Assembly: GCA_025934495.1 (NCBI GenBank)
Contig: JAICXY010000023.1
Coordinates: 1 to 37,599, forward strand
Reading direction: 5' to 3'
From: Candidatus Nitrosocosmicus sp.
Lineage (GTDB): Archaea; Thermoproteota; Nitrososphaeria; Nitrososphaerales; Nitrososphaeraceae
DNA length: 37,599 nt
A program made the position numbers and the translations under genes. Position 1 is the first letter of the stretch, and each line of letters starts with the position of its first letter. The notes below the pieces were generated by a model. That model saw nothing but the letters and a program-made list of their open reading frames with translations. It was not told where the DNA came from and did no database searches. Below, in pieces: positions 1-7,872 of the stretch.

Positions 1-305
1 TTATTGCATCATCTATTGGTTTGGCAAGACCTGCAGATGATACACGTCATGGTTACATTTCTGAACACCATTCTTTTGGAGAAACTGCACAAAAAGCTGG
101 AGATTATGCCGAAGATATGGCCATGGAGATGCTAGCTACTACACTTGGTTTGCCTAACGATTCCTTACTTACATGGGATCAGAGAGAAGAACAATGGAAA
201 CTTTCAGGAAAAATTTACAAAACACAAAATGTTACACAGTCTGCAGAGGGACATAAGGATGGATTGTGGACTACAGTAATAAGTGCAGTTATCTTGATAT
301 TATAA
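1..305 (+). CDS. pdaD: Pyruvoyl-dependent arginine decarboxylase, C-terminal part (5' end outside window)
   Basis: The reading frame is already open at the window edge (frame starts at base 3) and ends at TAA 303-305. The visible ~100 residues match the C-terminal half of PvlArgDC: an ISEHHSFG segment, a long helix, a VTQSAEGHKDGLWTTVI segment and a hydrophobic end. The family makes agmatine from arginine, the first step to archaeal polyamines, using a pyruvoyl group formed by self-cleavage at a Ser-Ser bond. That cleavage site lies upstream of the window, so activity cannot be judged. A TTG at 21 is only an internal codon, since the frame reads IASSIG before it. The next feature downstream is a decayed insertion sequence. 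Confidence 0.82.
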   Translation, partial: IASSIGLARPADDTRHGYISEHHSFGETAQKAGDYAEDMAMEMLATTLGLPNDSLLTWDQREEQWKLSGKIYKTQNVTQSAEGHKDGLWTTVISAVILIL

Positions 306-328
306 TATATTTATTGTGTTATAATTAT

Positions 329-1367
329 TAGATCTCTTGCGTAATTATAATGGATGAACGTCGCCCCACTAACTAACATTCTTGTTCGATTCAAAGTAGG
401 ATTCATTATTCTGTAATTTATCAAGCCTGATACTATATCTGATATCTTATCGTTTTCTATATTTTGTTTCTAAATACATCTGCAAGTATCCTGTACTACT
501 TTAACCAGCATATGACATGTTCTATTACGGTTCTCTTCCTTGAATTACGGTTATACTCTTTTTGCTGTACAGTAAGTTTGCAGTCTTTCTCCTTTTTGAT
601 ATGTAAAAGGATGATTTCTGTTTTGGAAAATCCTTCTGTACTTCCAAGAATCAAAGGTCAAATATGCTCATTACATCCTTAGGTAATTTAGGATGGTTCT
701 TTCTGTAAATGTTGTAATCATGTTTCTCTCCTATTTGTTTGTGCTTGCATTTGTATATTATAATGCTATCTTCGTTTACCGTGTACAGGTTCTTGATTGT
801 ATGTTTCTTTCTCTTTCTATAGTAGTATATCCTTCTTCTTAATCTGTTCTCTGACCTTGGTATCTGTTGTTCAATACAATCTATAAAAGCAAAAAAGATT
901 GGAAATATTGTTCGATCTCCTCCTTAGTTTTCAATCGTCTGGTTACCTTGTATAATTTGTGGTATTGGTAAGCACTGCCCTTATCGACCCTTCGATCTTT
1001 TGGTATCTCTGTATATGTTACTCATCCAATCCAAATAGGAATTCGGACCGCGTGTATGTTATGGAAAGCTTATAGTACATTAAAACCATGATAACTCTAT
1101 TCTTAACATCCAATTCGAAGCGTCTCCATGCACTTACGACTCGTTCTTTTTTTTGGAGGAATAACAGTAAACGTTTGAAATCATTTTTTTTTGTACTTTG
1201 ATTCTATTTCTTTACATATGCCATCAAACTGTGGAATTAATAGACCGCTAAATGATTTGAAGATTGAGGGCGTCTTGGATAACCTATCGTATGATGACAA
1301 AAAGAAAGGACAATTTTATACAGGGCAGACAGAAATAAAGCTGTTTGGACTAATTATACAAGATCTA
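329..1367 (-). mobile_element. Decayed IS5-type insertion sequence, copy 1 (1039 bp)
   Basis: This 1.0-kb gap between pdaD and pstS holds no intact gene, but the minus strand carries broken pieces of a DDE transposase in the right order. The ends look like imperfect terminal inverted repeats: TAGATCTCTTGCGTAATTA at 329-347 on the plus strand, and TAGATCTTGTATAATTA on the minus strand (1351-1367). A second relic of the same family lies at the other end of the window. The shared stretch just inside the high-coordinate end (AAACAGCTTTAT on the minus strand here, same at ~35352) supports the boundary. No target duplication is clear. The exact ends are inferred from the repeat alone. Confidence 0.65.
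391..1300 (-). pseudogene. IS5-family (DDE_Tnp_4-like) transposase pseudogene
   Basis: Read on the minus strand and switching frames, this gives family landmarks in order: SSYDRLSKT near 1297-1270 (matches the N-terminus of the copy at 35396), RLKTKEEIEQYFP and FFAFIDC near 930-870 (first catalytic Asp), the block KHDYNIYRKNHPKLPKDV near 740-680, then SIFDL (second Asp), RTVIEHVICWLK near 530 (third acidic residue, Glu) and NDKISDIVSGLINYRIMNP near 450-400. In-frame stops and frame changes interrupt it throughout, so it is dead. The plus-strand reading frames at 464-682 and 1191-1412 are antisense shadows of it. Confidence 0.75.
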
Positions 1368-1394
1368 GTGAATATATTACAAAATACTGCCCTG
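1321..1394. repeat. Perfect 8-bp GC-rich inverted repeat upstream of pstS
   Basis: CAGGGCAG at 1321-1328 and its exact reverse complement CTGCCCTG at 1387-1394, separated by 58 nt, straddle the high-coordinate end of the IS relic (1367) in very AT-rich surroundings. It could be a far-upstream operator of the phosphate operon, a scar of insertion, or chance. Confidence 0.35.
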
Positions 1395-1481
1395 GTTTTA
1401 TTCTGTTATTAACTGCTTGTATATAGAATATAATCATTATATAGATAATTGATTAATAACTAAATACTATAATACTTTTTA

Positions 1482-2588
1482 ATGACCTGTATATCTAATT
1501 TAAAAAAAATTGGTGTATCGTTATTAGCACTATCCATTTTAATCCCGTTGGTGATCAATTCAGCCAATTCAGCCTATGCACAGCAAAAAGTTACAATTAA
1601 TGGCGCAGGAGCCACTTTTCCTTTTCCATTAATAGATACCTGGAGAGTAGAATACCAAAAAGTTAATCCTAATGTAAATATTAATTATGCTTCAATTGGT
1701 AGTGGTGGAGGAATTAAACAGTTTTTGGAAAAAACTGTTGATTTTGGAGCAACTGATGCTCCTTTGAGCAAAACTGACTTTGCTAAAGCCGTCAATCCTG
1801 TCCATATTCCAGAAACCATCGGATCTGTTGTACTTTCATATAATTTACCAGGAGTTACAACTCCTCTTAAGTTATCTGGTCCTGTAATTGCAGATATATT
1901 TTTAGGGAAAATAACTAAATGGGACGATCCTAAAATTAAACAATTAAATCCAAATGTCACTTTGCCGTCCAATCCTATAACTGTAGTTCATCGCTCTGAT
2001 GGCTCTGGTACCACCTTTGTGTTTACAAATTATCTATCTAAAATAAGCCCTGAATGGTCCAGTAAGGTCGGATCTTCAACATCAGTACAATGGCCAACAG
2101 GCATAGGTGCTCCAGGTAATGAAGGAGTTTCAGCTTCAATTACTGGTTCACCCTATTCTATAGGATATGTCGAACTTGCATATGCTTTAACTTCTAAAAT
2201 GAACTATGCTACCCTCCAAAATAAAGCGGGTAATTTTGTTATACCGTCTATTGAGTCTACCATGGCTGCAGTATCTGCATCTGCTTCTACTTTACCAAAG
2301 GGTACTGATCCATGGACTAGTGTATCACTCACCGATGCACCTGGTAAAAATTCCTATCCAATTGCCAGTTTCACATACATTATATTGTATAAGGAATTAA
2401 GTACTAATCCCTCTATAGATGCACAAAAGGCAAAATCTATTGTTAGCTTCCTATCTTGGGCAATAACTGATGGACAAAAATTTTCAAAACCACTAGGATA
2501 TGTACCATTACCTCCGGCAGTAGTTAAAATAGATCAACAAACATTGAGTGCCCTGACCTTTAAAGGAAGTCCAATATCAACAAAATAA
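1482..2588 (+). CDS. pstS: Phosphate ABC transporter, substrate-binding protein PstS
   Basis: This is the extracytoplasmic phosphate receptor of the high-affinity Pst importer (368 aa, normal for the family). Residues 1-34 are a signal peptide: a positively charged start, a hydrophobic core and SAYA-QQ at the likely cleavage site. The mature protein opens with the family hallmark INGAGATFPFPLIDTW, followed by GSGGGIKQF and the phosphate-binding-loop motif HRSDGSGTTFVF. No lipobox cysteine lies at the cleavage site, so anchoring, if any, is not through a canonical lipoprotein Cys. The gene leads the block pstS-pstC-pstA-pstB-phoU, all on the same strand. ATG 1482 has no ribosome-binding site, which fits a leaderless mRNA, and the upstream 60 nt are very AT-rich. 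Phosphate control is likely but no operator is proven. Confidence 0.95.
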   Translation: MTCISNLKKIGVSLLALSILIPLVINSANSAYAQQKVTINGAGATFPFPLIDTWRVEYQKVNPNVNINYASIGSGGGIKQFLEKTVDFGATDAPLSKTDFAKAVNPVHIPETIGSVVLSYNLPGVTTPLKLSGPVIADIFLGKITKWDDPKIKQLNPNVTLPSNPITVVHRSDGSGTTFVFTNYLSKISPEWSSKVGSSTSVQWPTGIGAPGNEGVSASITGSPYSIGYVELAYALTSKMNYATLQNKAGNFVIPSIESTMAAVSASASTLPKGTDPWTSVSLTDAPGKNSYPIASFTYIILYKELSTNPSIDAQKAKSIVSFLSWAITDGQKFSKPLGYVPLPPAVVKIDQQTLSALTFKGSPISTK

Positions 2589-2625
2589 TTTTTTATTTTC
2601 TATATAGTTTAATTTTTCTATATTT
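2589..2625 (+). terminator. T-rich putative transcription terminator after pstS
   Basis: Directly after the pstS stop the plus strand carries three T runs (TTTTTTATTTT and two shorter) without a hairpin, the usual look of an archaeal intrinsic terminator. Partial termination here would keep the binding protein more abundant than the permease, but the site is not proven. Confidence 0.35.
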
Positions 2626-2675
2626 ATTATATATGTAATACATATTAGCAAAAAACATATGTACTTATGTAAATA

Positions 2676-3668
2676 TTGAGCTCAAAGGACCATCGAACAG
2701 AGATTGTACAATCAATCCATTCTAAATCTATTAAATCCATATCAGGTGACAAATTTTTTAAAGCCCTTGTAATCGGGGCTTCAATCTATGCTTTGATAAT
2801 GGTTGCATTAGTTTTTTATGCATTAACTGAAGGCTCTCTTCCAATTTTATTTAAAGAAGGTTTACATTTTATTTTTGGTACTGATTGGAACCCTGTAGAA
2901 GGTCGGGAAGCATTTGGCGCACTTCCTTATATTATAGGTACATTGGTTAGTTCTGCAATTGCAATGACTATTGCTGTTCCAATAAGTATAGGAATTGCAA
3001 TTTTTGTTAATGAACTTGTACCAGGTAAAATTGGTACTGTTTTATCTTTTATTGTCGAATTGCTTGCAGCAGTTCCAAGTATTGTATATGGATTATGGGC
3101 ATTATTTGTATTTAGATTTTGGTTAAGAGATTATATAGAAATGCCTCTTCATAATTCATTTGGCAATTTATCAGTTTTTGGCCAAACTCCATTTGGTCTT
3201 GATGTATTTACTGCAGGTATAGTTCTTGCAATAATGATTATTCCTATAATATCTGCCGTTTCAAGAGAAGTTATCAAATCTGTGCCTCATTCGCAGAAAG
3301 AAGCTGCATATGCACTTGGGGCAACCCGTTGGGAAATGGTCAGAACGGCTATTCTTCCATATGGAAAATCCGGCTTATTGGGGGCTTCCTTTTTAGGTCT
3401 GGGAAGGGCTATTGGCGAAACAATTCTGGTAACTATGATTATTGGCAATGCGGTAGGTTTATCTGCCATTCCAATGAGTTTATTTTCTCCAAGCCAAACT
3501 TTGTCAAGTATTATTGCAAATGAATTCAATGAAGCATCAGGCGATTTACATTTGTCCGCACTTATAGGACTAGGACTAGTATTATTTGTAATAACTTTTT
3601 TTATCAACATAATTGCAGTTTTTATAGTTTCAAAAGTAACAAAATCTAATTCAAACTTGAGGGAATAA
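2676..3668 (+). CDS. pstC: Phosphate ABC transporter, permease PstC
   Basis: One of the two membrane subunits of the Pst importer (330 aa). It shows about six hydrophobic segments, a first one near residues 30-55 and the rest spread to the C-terminus. The EAA loop that docks on PstB is visible as EAAYALGATRWEMV near residues 209-222, followed by the conserved GRAIGETI. The start chosen is TTG 2676: an in-frame TAA lies two codons upstream (2670-2672), and the next ATG is about 40 residues inside the protein, in the first membrane segment. The gap to pstS is 87 bp and the gap to pstA only 1 bp, so pstC and pstA are surely co-transcribed. Confidence 0.93.
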   Translation: MSSKDHRTEIVQSIHSKSIKSISGDKFFKALVIGASIYALIMVALVFYALTEGSLPILFKEGLHFIFGTDWNPVEGREAFGALPYIIGTLVSSAIAMTIAVPISIGIAIFVNELVPGKIGTVLSFIVELLAAVPSIVYGLWALFVFRFWLRDYIEMPLHNSFGNLSVFGQTPFGLDVFTAGIVLAIMIIPIISAVSREVIKSVPHSQKEAAYALGATRWEMVRTAILPYGKSGLLGASFLGLGRAIGETILVTMIIGNAVGLSAIPMSLFSPSQTLSSIIANEFNEASGDLHLSALIGLGLVLFVITFFINIIAVFIVSKVTKSNSNLRE

Positions 3669-3669
3669 A

Positions 3670-4587
3670 ATGAATAAAGAAAATAAAGATTACAAATCAA
3701 TAATTCAAGATTCTATTGTAAAAAATTCAAAAAAGAGAAAATATATTAATAAATTAATTACAGTTGTATTATTTGGTTGTGTAGTTATTGCAATCATACC
3801 ACTTGTCAGTATTTTAGTGGATGTTTTTGAAAATGGATCTGCTGCATTTAATTTGAATTTTCTATTTCTTCCTCCAGGTTCAATAGGCTCAAATGATGGA
3901 GGAATTGGGCCTGCTATTCAGGGAACCCTTATGATTGTTGGTTTTGCTACATTAGTTGGAGCTCCTGTAGGAGTTTTAGTTGGAGTTTATCTCTCAGAAT
4001 ATGCTTCTTTTTCCTCCAGCAACAGACGATTTGCATATTTGCTTCGGTTATTTAATGATGTAATGACAGGCATTCCTTCTGTTGTTATAGGAATAGTTGG
4101 ATACATTACTATAGTTTTAGCATTAGGTTCATTTTCAATCGTAGCAGGAGCTTTTGTTTTATCTATTATAATGATACCAATAGTTGCTAGAGTTTCTGAG
4201 GAAACGTTAAAGCTAATTCCAAACTCGTTAAGGGAGGCTGGATATGCGCTTGGTGTCTCTAAATGGAAAGTTGTTTGGCATATAGTTGTAAAAGGCTCTA
4301 AAAGCGGAATAGTTACTGGTATTGTTTTAGGGATCTCTAGAATTGCTGGTGAAACCGCACCATTAATAATGACTATTTTAGGCACCAGTTTATTTTTTAG
4401 CAGTTTTAATTCTCCTGTTGATGCATTACCTTTGAGAATCTGGAGACTTGCTTCACAGCCTTATCCATCTGCACATCAGCAAGGATGGGGTGCAGCATTG
4501 CTTCTTATATTGATTGTATTATCTTTAAGTATTGTTTTAAGAATGATCTCTCAAAAAAGAGGCTTCCAATTAAAAACTGCAACGTGA
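3670..4587 (+). CDS. pstA: Phosphate ABC transporter, permease PstA
   Basis: Second membrane subunit of the Pst importer (305 aa). It has about six membrane segments and an EAA loop (EAGYALGVSKWKVV, about residues 191-204), followed by GISRIAGETAPL, a signature of PstA. The ATG at 3670 follows the pstC stop by one base, and a purine-rich GAGGGA in the end of pstC can serve as ribosome-binding site, unlike the leaderless-looking first genes of the operon. The C-terminal part has the usual last helix rich in Leu and Ile. A 110-bp gap without a gene separates it from pstB. Confidence 0.93.
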   Translation: MNKENKDYKSIIQDSIVKNSKKRKYINKLITVVLFGCVVIAIIPLVSILVDVFENGSAAFNLNFLFLPPGSIGSNDGGIGPAIQGTLMIVGFATLVGAPVGVLVGVYLSEYASFSSSNRRFAYLLRLFNDVMTGIPSVVIGIVGYITIVLALGSFSIVAGAFVLSIIMIPIVARVSEETLKLIPNSLREAGYALGVSKWKVVWHIVVKGSKSGIVTGIVLGISRIAGETAPLIMTILGTSLFFSSFNSPVDALPLRIWRLASQPYPSAHQQGWGAALLLILIVLSLSIVLRMISQKRGFQLKTAT

Positions 4588-4697
4588 TCCATCGCCTATC
4601 CTTGTATCTCTATGCATCTATATGATACCATTTATTTCATTTAGTAAATGTATATTACTTGAATTGTTCTATTTATGCTAATCACGCGTGAAATTTT

Positions 4698-5651
4698 TTG
4701 AATAATATATTAAGATCTTCTACTACTAGTAAAAATAAACGTAATATGCCACCACCACCACCACCACCACCACTACCGTCATCATCTGATACATCTAGTG
4801 TTGAAAACAATGCTCGTAATATGCCATCGGCTTCTTCATTATCATCTGATACATCTAGTGTTGAAAACAAATCCTCTAATTTATTTGGTAAAGACAAACC
4901 AAAGCTTTCTGTTACTTCTTTGAATGCTTGGTTTGCTGGTAAGATTGCATTAAAAAATATTAATATTGATATTAAACAAAACTGCGTAACTGCTTTAATA
5001 GGTCCTTCTGGATGTGGAAAGACCACTTTATTAAGGTGTATAAATAGAATGCATGAGATGACTCCTCGTGCTTCTGTTGAGGGTCAAATAATTTTAGATG
5101 ATCTTAATATCTATGATAAAAGTTCTGATCCTGTTATTGTTAAACGTCGTATGGGTATGGTTTTTCAGAAACCAAATCCATTTCCAACCATGAGTATTTA
5201 TGACAACGTTGCATCGGGGTTAAAACTCAACGGCATTAAGAATAAAACTCTAATAAAAAATGTAGTTGAAGAAAGCCTTGAAGGTGCTGGATTATGGGAT
5301 GAAGTTAAAAATGATCTTGCTAAACCCGGTATAAGTTTGTCTGGGGGTCAGCAACAAAGACTTTGTATAGCTAGAGCGTTAGCAATGCAACCTGAGATCC
5401 TTTTAATGGATGAACCCACATCTGCACTAGATCCTACTGCATCCTCTAAAATAGAGGAGTTAATAAGTAATCTTAAAAAAAACCTTACCGTGATAATTGT
5501 GACTCATAATATGCAACAAGCCGCAAGAGTTTCAGATTACACTGCTTTTATGTATCTTGGAGAATTGATTGAATATGGTCATACTGCTCAGATATTTAAA
5601 AATCCTGCTAAAGAGTTAACTGAAAGATATATTTCTGGTAAATTTGGATAA
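4698..5651 (+). CDS. pstB: Phosphate ABC transporter ATPase PstB with unusual N-terminal extension
   Basis: ATPase that powers phosphate import, acting as a dimer under PstC/PstA. All motifs are intact: Walker [11 protein letters not shown]-loop in VFQKPNPFP (typical of PstB), signature LSGGQQQR, Walker [13 protein letters not shown] and switch histidine in VTHNMQQA. The odd part is residues 1-69. Family members are about 250-260 aa and begin near the [11 protein letters not shown] segment, but here TTG 4698 opens a low-complexity tail with eight consecutive prolines and two copies of SSDTSSVEN from a 60-bp-period duplication. Internal ATGs at 4747 and 4821 are alternative starts, but both would still keep part of the tail. 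Whether the tail is translated is unknown. Confidence 0.93.
   Translation: MNNILRSSTTSKNKRNMPPPPPPPPLPSSSDTSSVENNARNMPSASSLSSDTSSVENKSSNLFGKDKPKLSVTSLNAWFAGKIALKNINIDIKQNCVTALIGPSGCGKTTLLRCINRMHEMTPRASVEGQIILDDLNIYDKSSDPVIVKRRMGMVFQKPNPFPTMSIYDNVASGLKLNGIKNKTLIKNVVEESLEGAGLWDEVKNDLAKPGISLSGGQQQRLCIARALAMQPEILLMDEPTSALDPTASSKIEELISNLKKNLTVIIVTHNMQQAARVSDYTAFMYLGELIEYGHTAQIFKNPAKELTERYISGKFG
4781..4870 (+). repeat. 30-bp exact direct repeat, 60-bp period, inside 5' end of pstB
   Basis: Bases 4781-4810 (beginning ATCATCTGATACATC) recur without change at 4841-4870. A smaller shared stretch, CGTAATATGCCA, occurs at 4740 and 4815. Together with the eight CCA codons at 4750-4773 this marks a recently expanded segment. 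Confidence 0.9.
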
Positions 5652-5692
5652 TTGTTGTTCTTTTTGTTTTCTGTTTTTATTTTATAATCGCG

Positions 5693-6346
5693 TTGGCTCG
5701 TCTAATTGATTTAGGTTTAAACCAGCTAACCATCATTATCCTTGACATGGCTAGTATTGCTGAAAAAACGGTGATAAAATCCATCACATCCTATAAAGAA
5801 GATAATATGGAAGCTACAAAAGAAATATTTAAAACATCAGCAAAATTACGTTTTCTTCAAGATGAAGTTTCAGAATTAACAACCGAGTTAATTGCTAGAT
5901 TTCAACCTGTTGCAACTGATCTACGATATATAAAATCCTGCATGGAAATATCTTATGGTTTTTCCAGATTCGGTCGTTATGCATATGATATTATTGATAC
6001 GCTAGAAATTTTTGGACCACTTGAGCTGTGTGACAAATCTCTAGTTATTTCAATGTCCGAAATTGTTTTAGAGATGATGAATACTGGTGTATCTGCTTTA
6101 CGTTTGCTTGATAATTCGCTATCCAACAAGATATATGAAATGGAGAATTATGTAGATATTTTATACAAAAAAAGTTTACGTGAATTTGCTGCAAATATAA
6201 AAGTAAACCCTGTATATTCGGATAACCGCTGCAATATTTCTTCTGCTTTAATTTTAAAATATTTAGAACGAATATCAGATCATTCGTGTTATATTGCAGA
6301 TTCAGTAAATTATATCGTAACTGGGCTATCGAGCCCAAGAAGATAA
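5693..6346 (+). CDS. phoU: PhoU-family phosphate regulator
   Basis: An all-helical PhoU protein (217 aa) with two tandem three-helix repeats. The N-terminal repeat carries the expected pattern ARLIDLGLNQL...MASIAEKTV, the first half ends with RYIKSCMEISYGFSRFGRYAYDI, and the second ends with LERISDHSCYIADSVNYI, the conserved metal-binding E/D..RI.DH-type motif. PhoU proteins restrain Pst uptake and relay phosphate status to regulators; no PhoR/PhoB pair lies beside it, so here it probably acts on the transporter. The start is a TTG; the internal ATG at MASIAEK would cut into the first helix. It lies 41 bp after pstB on the same strand, closing the operon. Confidence 0.9.
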   Translation: MARLIDLGLNQLTIIILDMASIAEKTVIKSITSYKEDNMEATKEIFKTSAKLRFLQDEVSELTTELIARFQPVATDLRYIKSCMEISYGFSRFGRYAYDIIDTLEIFGPLELCDKSLVISMSEIVLEMMNTGVSALRLLDNSLSNKIYEMENYVDILYKKSLREFAANIKVNPVYSDNRCNISSALILKYLERISDHSCYIADSVNYIVTGLSSPRR

Positions 6347-6380
6347 TGTTTAGATCTGCGTTATTTTATTTATTTATTAT

Positions 6381-6512
6381 ATGTGGATGGTGATAAAAAT
6401 AAAAAGATGTATTATTTGCGGCTGTACAGAACACTTTATTTTTGGGTGTATGAATCATTGGAAAAACCATAAAAAAAGAAATGGGAATGGGAATGGGAAA
6501 TGTACTACATAG
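6381..6512 (+). CDS. C2H2-type zinc-finger mini-protein (43 aa)
   Basis: A short frame, ATG 6381 to TAG 6510-6512. Residues C10, C13, H26 and H30 have exactly the classical C2H2 spacing C-x2-C-x12-H-x3-H, with extra Cys/His at C15, H18 and C23, then a basic KNHKKR segment and a GNGNGNG tail. Small single-finger proteins of this kind occur in Thaumarchaeota; their targets are unknown. An AT-rich TTATTTATTTATTAT stretch sits just before the start, so a promoter is plausible, and the stop is 1 bp from the 3' end of the convergent HD-domain gene. GTG 6390 or ATG 6387 could also start it without losing the finger. The size makes this a tentative call. Confidence 0.5.
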   Translation: MWMVIKIKRCIICGCTEHFIFGCMNHWKNHKKRNGNGNGKCTT

Positions 6513-6513
6513 C

Positions 6514-7149
6514 TTATTTTAATTCATATAGCGCGATTATTAATTTTAATAATATTTTCTCATTAGTTTGCTCTGCTAATGGTAAAAAGTATTTTTGGGT
6601 TTCTTCTTTAAATCTGGCAATTTTGTCTTTTCTTCTTGAGTTCTTTAATGATCTTATATCATCAAGTCTCTCTGCTAAAATTATGCATTTGACATAAATA
6701 TCTGCTTTTTTTATTTTTGAAATCTGTATCTCAATAGCCTCTGCTCCTGCTCCATTTGATGATGATTTATTATTGTTTTTTTTTGTCTTTTTATTAAAAA
6801 ATGAAATCGTTTTATACACTTTTTCACCAATTTCTATTTTTATATGGTCCTTAATTTCTTGGGATAAATCTGGTTTATTGAAAATATCATGAAGCAATGC
6901 CGAACAGACCAAATCTGATTCATTCATTTTTATTTCTTCAGATAAAATCAAAGCCACTCTTAATGAATGGTTTATCTGAGGTTCTGTAACATCCGATTGA
7001 TATTTTCTGATTATATCGCTATGTATTTTAATGGCTAATCCAAAAGACTTTGTAATTTTTTCAATATCTTTTATGGATTCTTCGAAGGGTTTTAAAAGTT
7101 TTGTAAATGCTCCTTTTATAAAATTATTTTTATTATCTATATTATACAT
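6514..7149 (-). CDS. HD-domain protein, RelA/SpoT hydrolase-like
   Basis: A 211-aa protein with an HD metal-phosphohydrolase layout. H61 is in INHSLRVALIL and H87-D88 in SALLHDI. Further on, VKCIILAERLDDIRSLKN followed by RFKEETQKYFLPLAEQ resembles the SpoT/Mesh1 block VKLADRL-NMR-TL and ETLEIYAPLAE. Two points differ from active (p)ppGpp hydrolases: the acidic pair after HD (HD..ED) is replaced by HDIFNKPD, and the ligand Asp of LADR is Glu (LAER). A low-complexity insert (KKTKKNNNKSSS) lies in the middle. No synthetase domain is present. It could be a stand-alone alarmone hydrolase, a nucleotide phosphohydrolase with another substrate, or an inactive relative. It stands alone, divergent from the next gene. 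Confidence 0.7.
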   Translation of the reverse strand: MYNIDNKNNFIKGAFTKLLKPFEESIKDIEKITKSFGLAIKIHSDIIRKYQSDVTEPQINHSLRVALILSEEIKMNESDLVCSALLHDIFNKPDLSQEIKDHIKIEIGEKVYKTISFFNKKTKKNNNKSSSNGAGAEAIEIQISKIKKADIYVKCIILAERLDDIRSLKNSRRKDKIARFKEETQKYFLPLAEQTNEKILLKLIIALYELK

Positions 7150-7312
7150 TTCTTACAATTATCCTTCAATTTGGTTTGATATTTCTTCCATCAATGTACT
7201 TTTCATCGTGACTCTTTTATCTTTAACAATACGATTATTGATGTTATAAACAAATTAATAAATATACATTCATAAGTTTATGTGTATTTATGGGTTTATT
7301 GAATATATTTAG

Positions 7313-7867
7313 ATGACTTCAAAAGATTTTAAAAAACCTGAAACTATAAATGTATCTGTCCAATTCGGTGATATAAAGGTACAATATAGTGGTGAACCTG
7401 AGAACGTTGCCTCTTCTGTCATGAATTTCCTTACTAAAAATATACCTGAAATTAGTTTGGCTAGAAAGATTTCATTAAATTATTCTATTTCAGAATTGAT
7501 AGATCTTTATTCTTCTATAATCAAAATTACACCCGAAGGACCAAAAATTTTACCAGATGATGGCGAAATTCAAAATAAAAAGTTTTCTGATAAAGAAATA
7601 GTTATGTTGTTTTTATTAGGAATAAAAATAGCTTTTGAATTAGGTAAAATTCCTGATAAATCATCTCCCATTGCTGATATACATGCAGCAACAAATTTAA
7701 ACCCAAAATCTATAAGCTCTAGGTTATCTGAATTAGTTAAAGCTGGTTATGTGTATAGAAGTGTTAATAAAGAAAGCCAATTGGAATTAGTGGTTTATGT
7801 AATTACTACATCTGGTATCAGTTGGCTAAATAATACTATAACCAAAAAAAAAATTAATACAAAATAA
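7313..7867 (+). CDS. Winged-helix protein with N-terminal beta-beta-alpha domain (unknown function)
   Basis: I do not recognise a named family. The 184-aa protein has an N-terminal part (residues ~12-45) predicted as two strands and a helix (INVSVQFGDIKVQYSG, then ENVASSVMNFLTKNI) and a C-terminal winged helix (~100-175: DIHAATNLNPKSISSRLSELVKAGYVYR, then strands). It is probably a DNA-binding regulator whose front domain senses a ligand or pairs with a partner. The facing gene at 7873-8388 has the same order of parts and its stop lies 5 bp away, so the two look like old paralogues arranged tail to tail. ATG 7313 follows an AT-rich TTGAATATATTTAG and is probably leaderless. Confidence 0.65.
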   Translation: MTSKDFKKPETINVSVQFGDIKVQYSGEPENVASSVMNFLTKNIPEISLARKISLNYSISELIDLYSSIIKITPEGPKILPDDGEIQNKKFSDKEIVMLFLLGIKIAFELGKIPDKSSPIADIHAATNLNPKSISSRLSELVKAGYVYRSVNKESQLELVVYVITTSGISWLNNTITKKKINTK

Positions 7868-7872
7868 TGATA

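Noticed and set aside
464-682. 72-codon plus-strand frame
   Set aside because: It is the antisense of the decayed IS transposase (C-terminal third), has Cys/Phe/Leu-rich composition and no family pattern.
1191-1412. 73-codon plus-strand frame before pstS
   Set aside because: It runs across the N-terminal part of the minus-strand transposase relic and over the IS end; the minus strand explains the sequence better.
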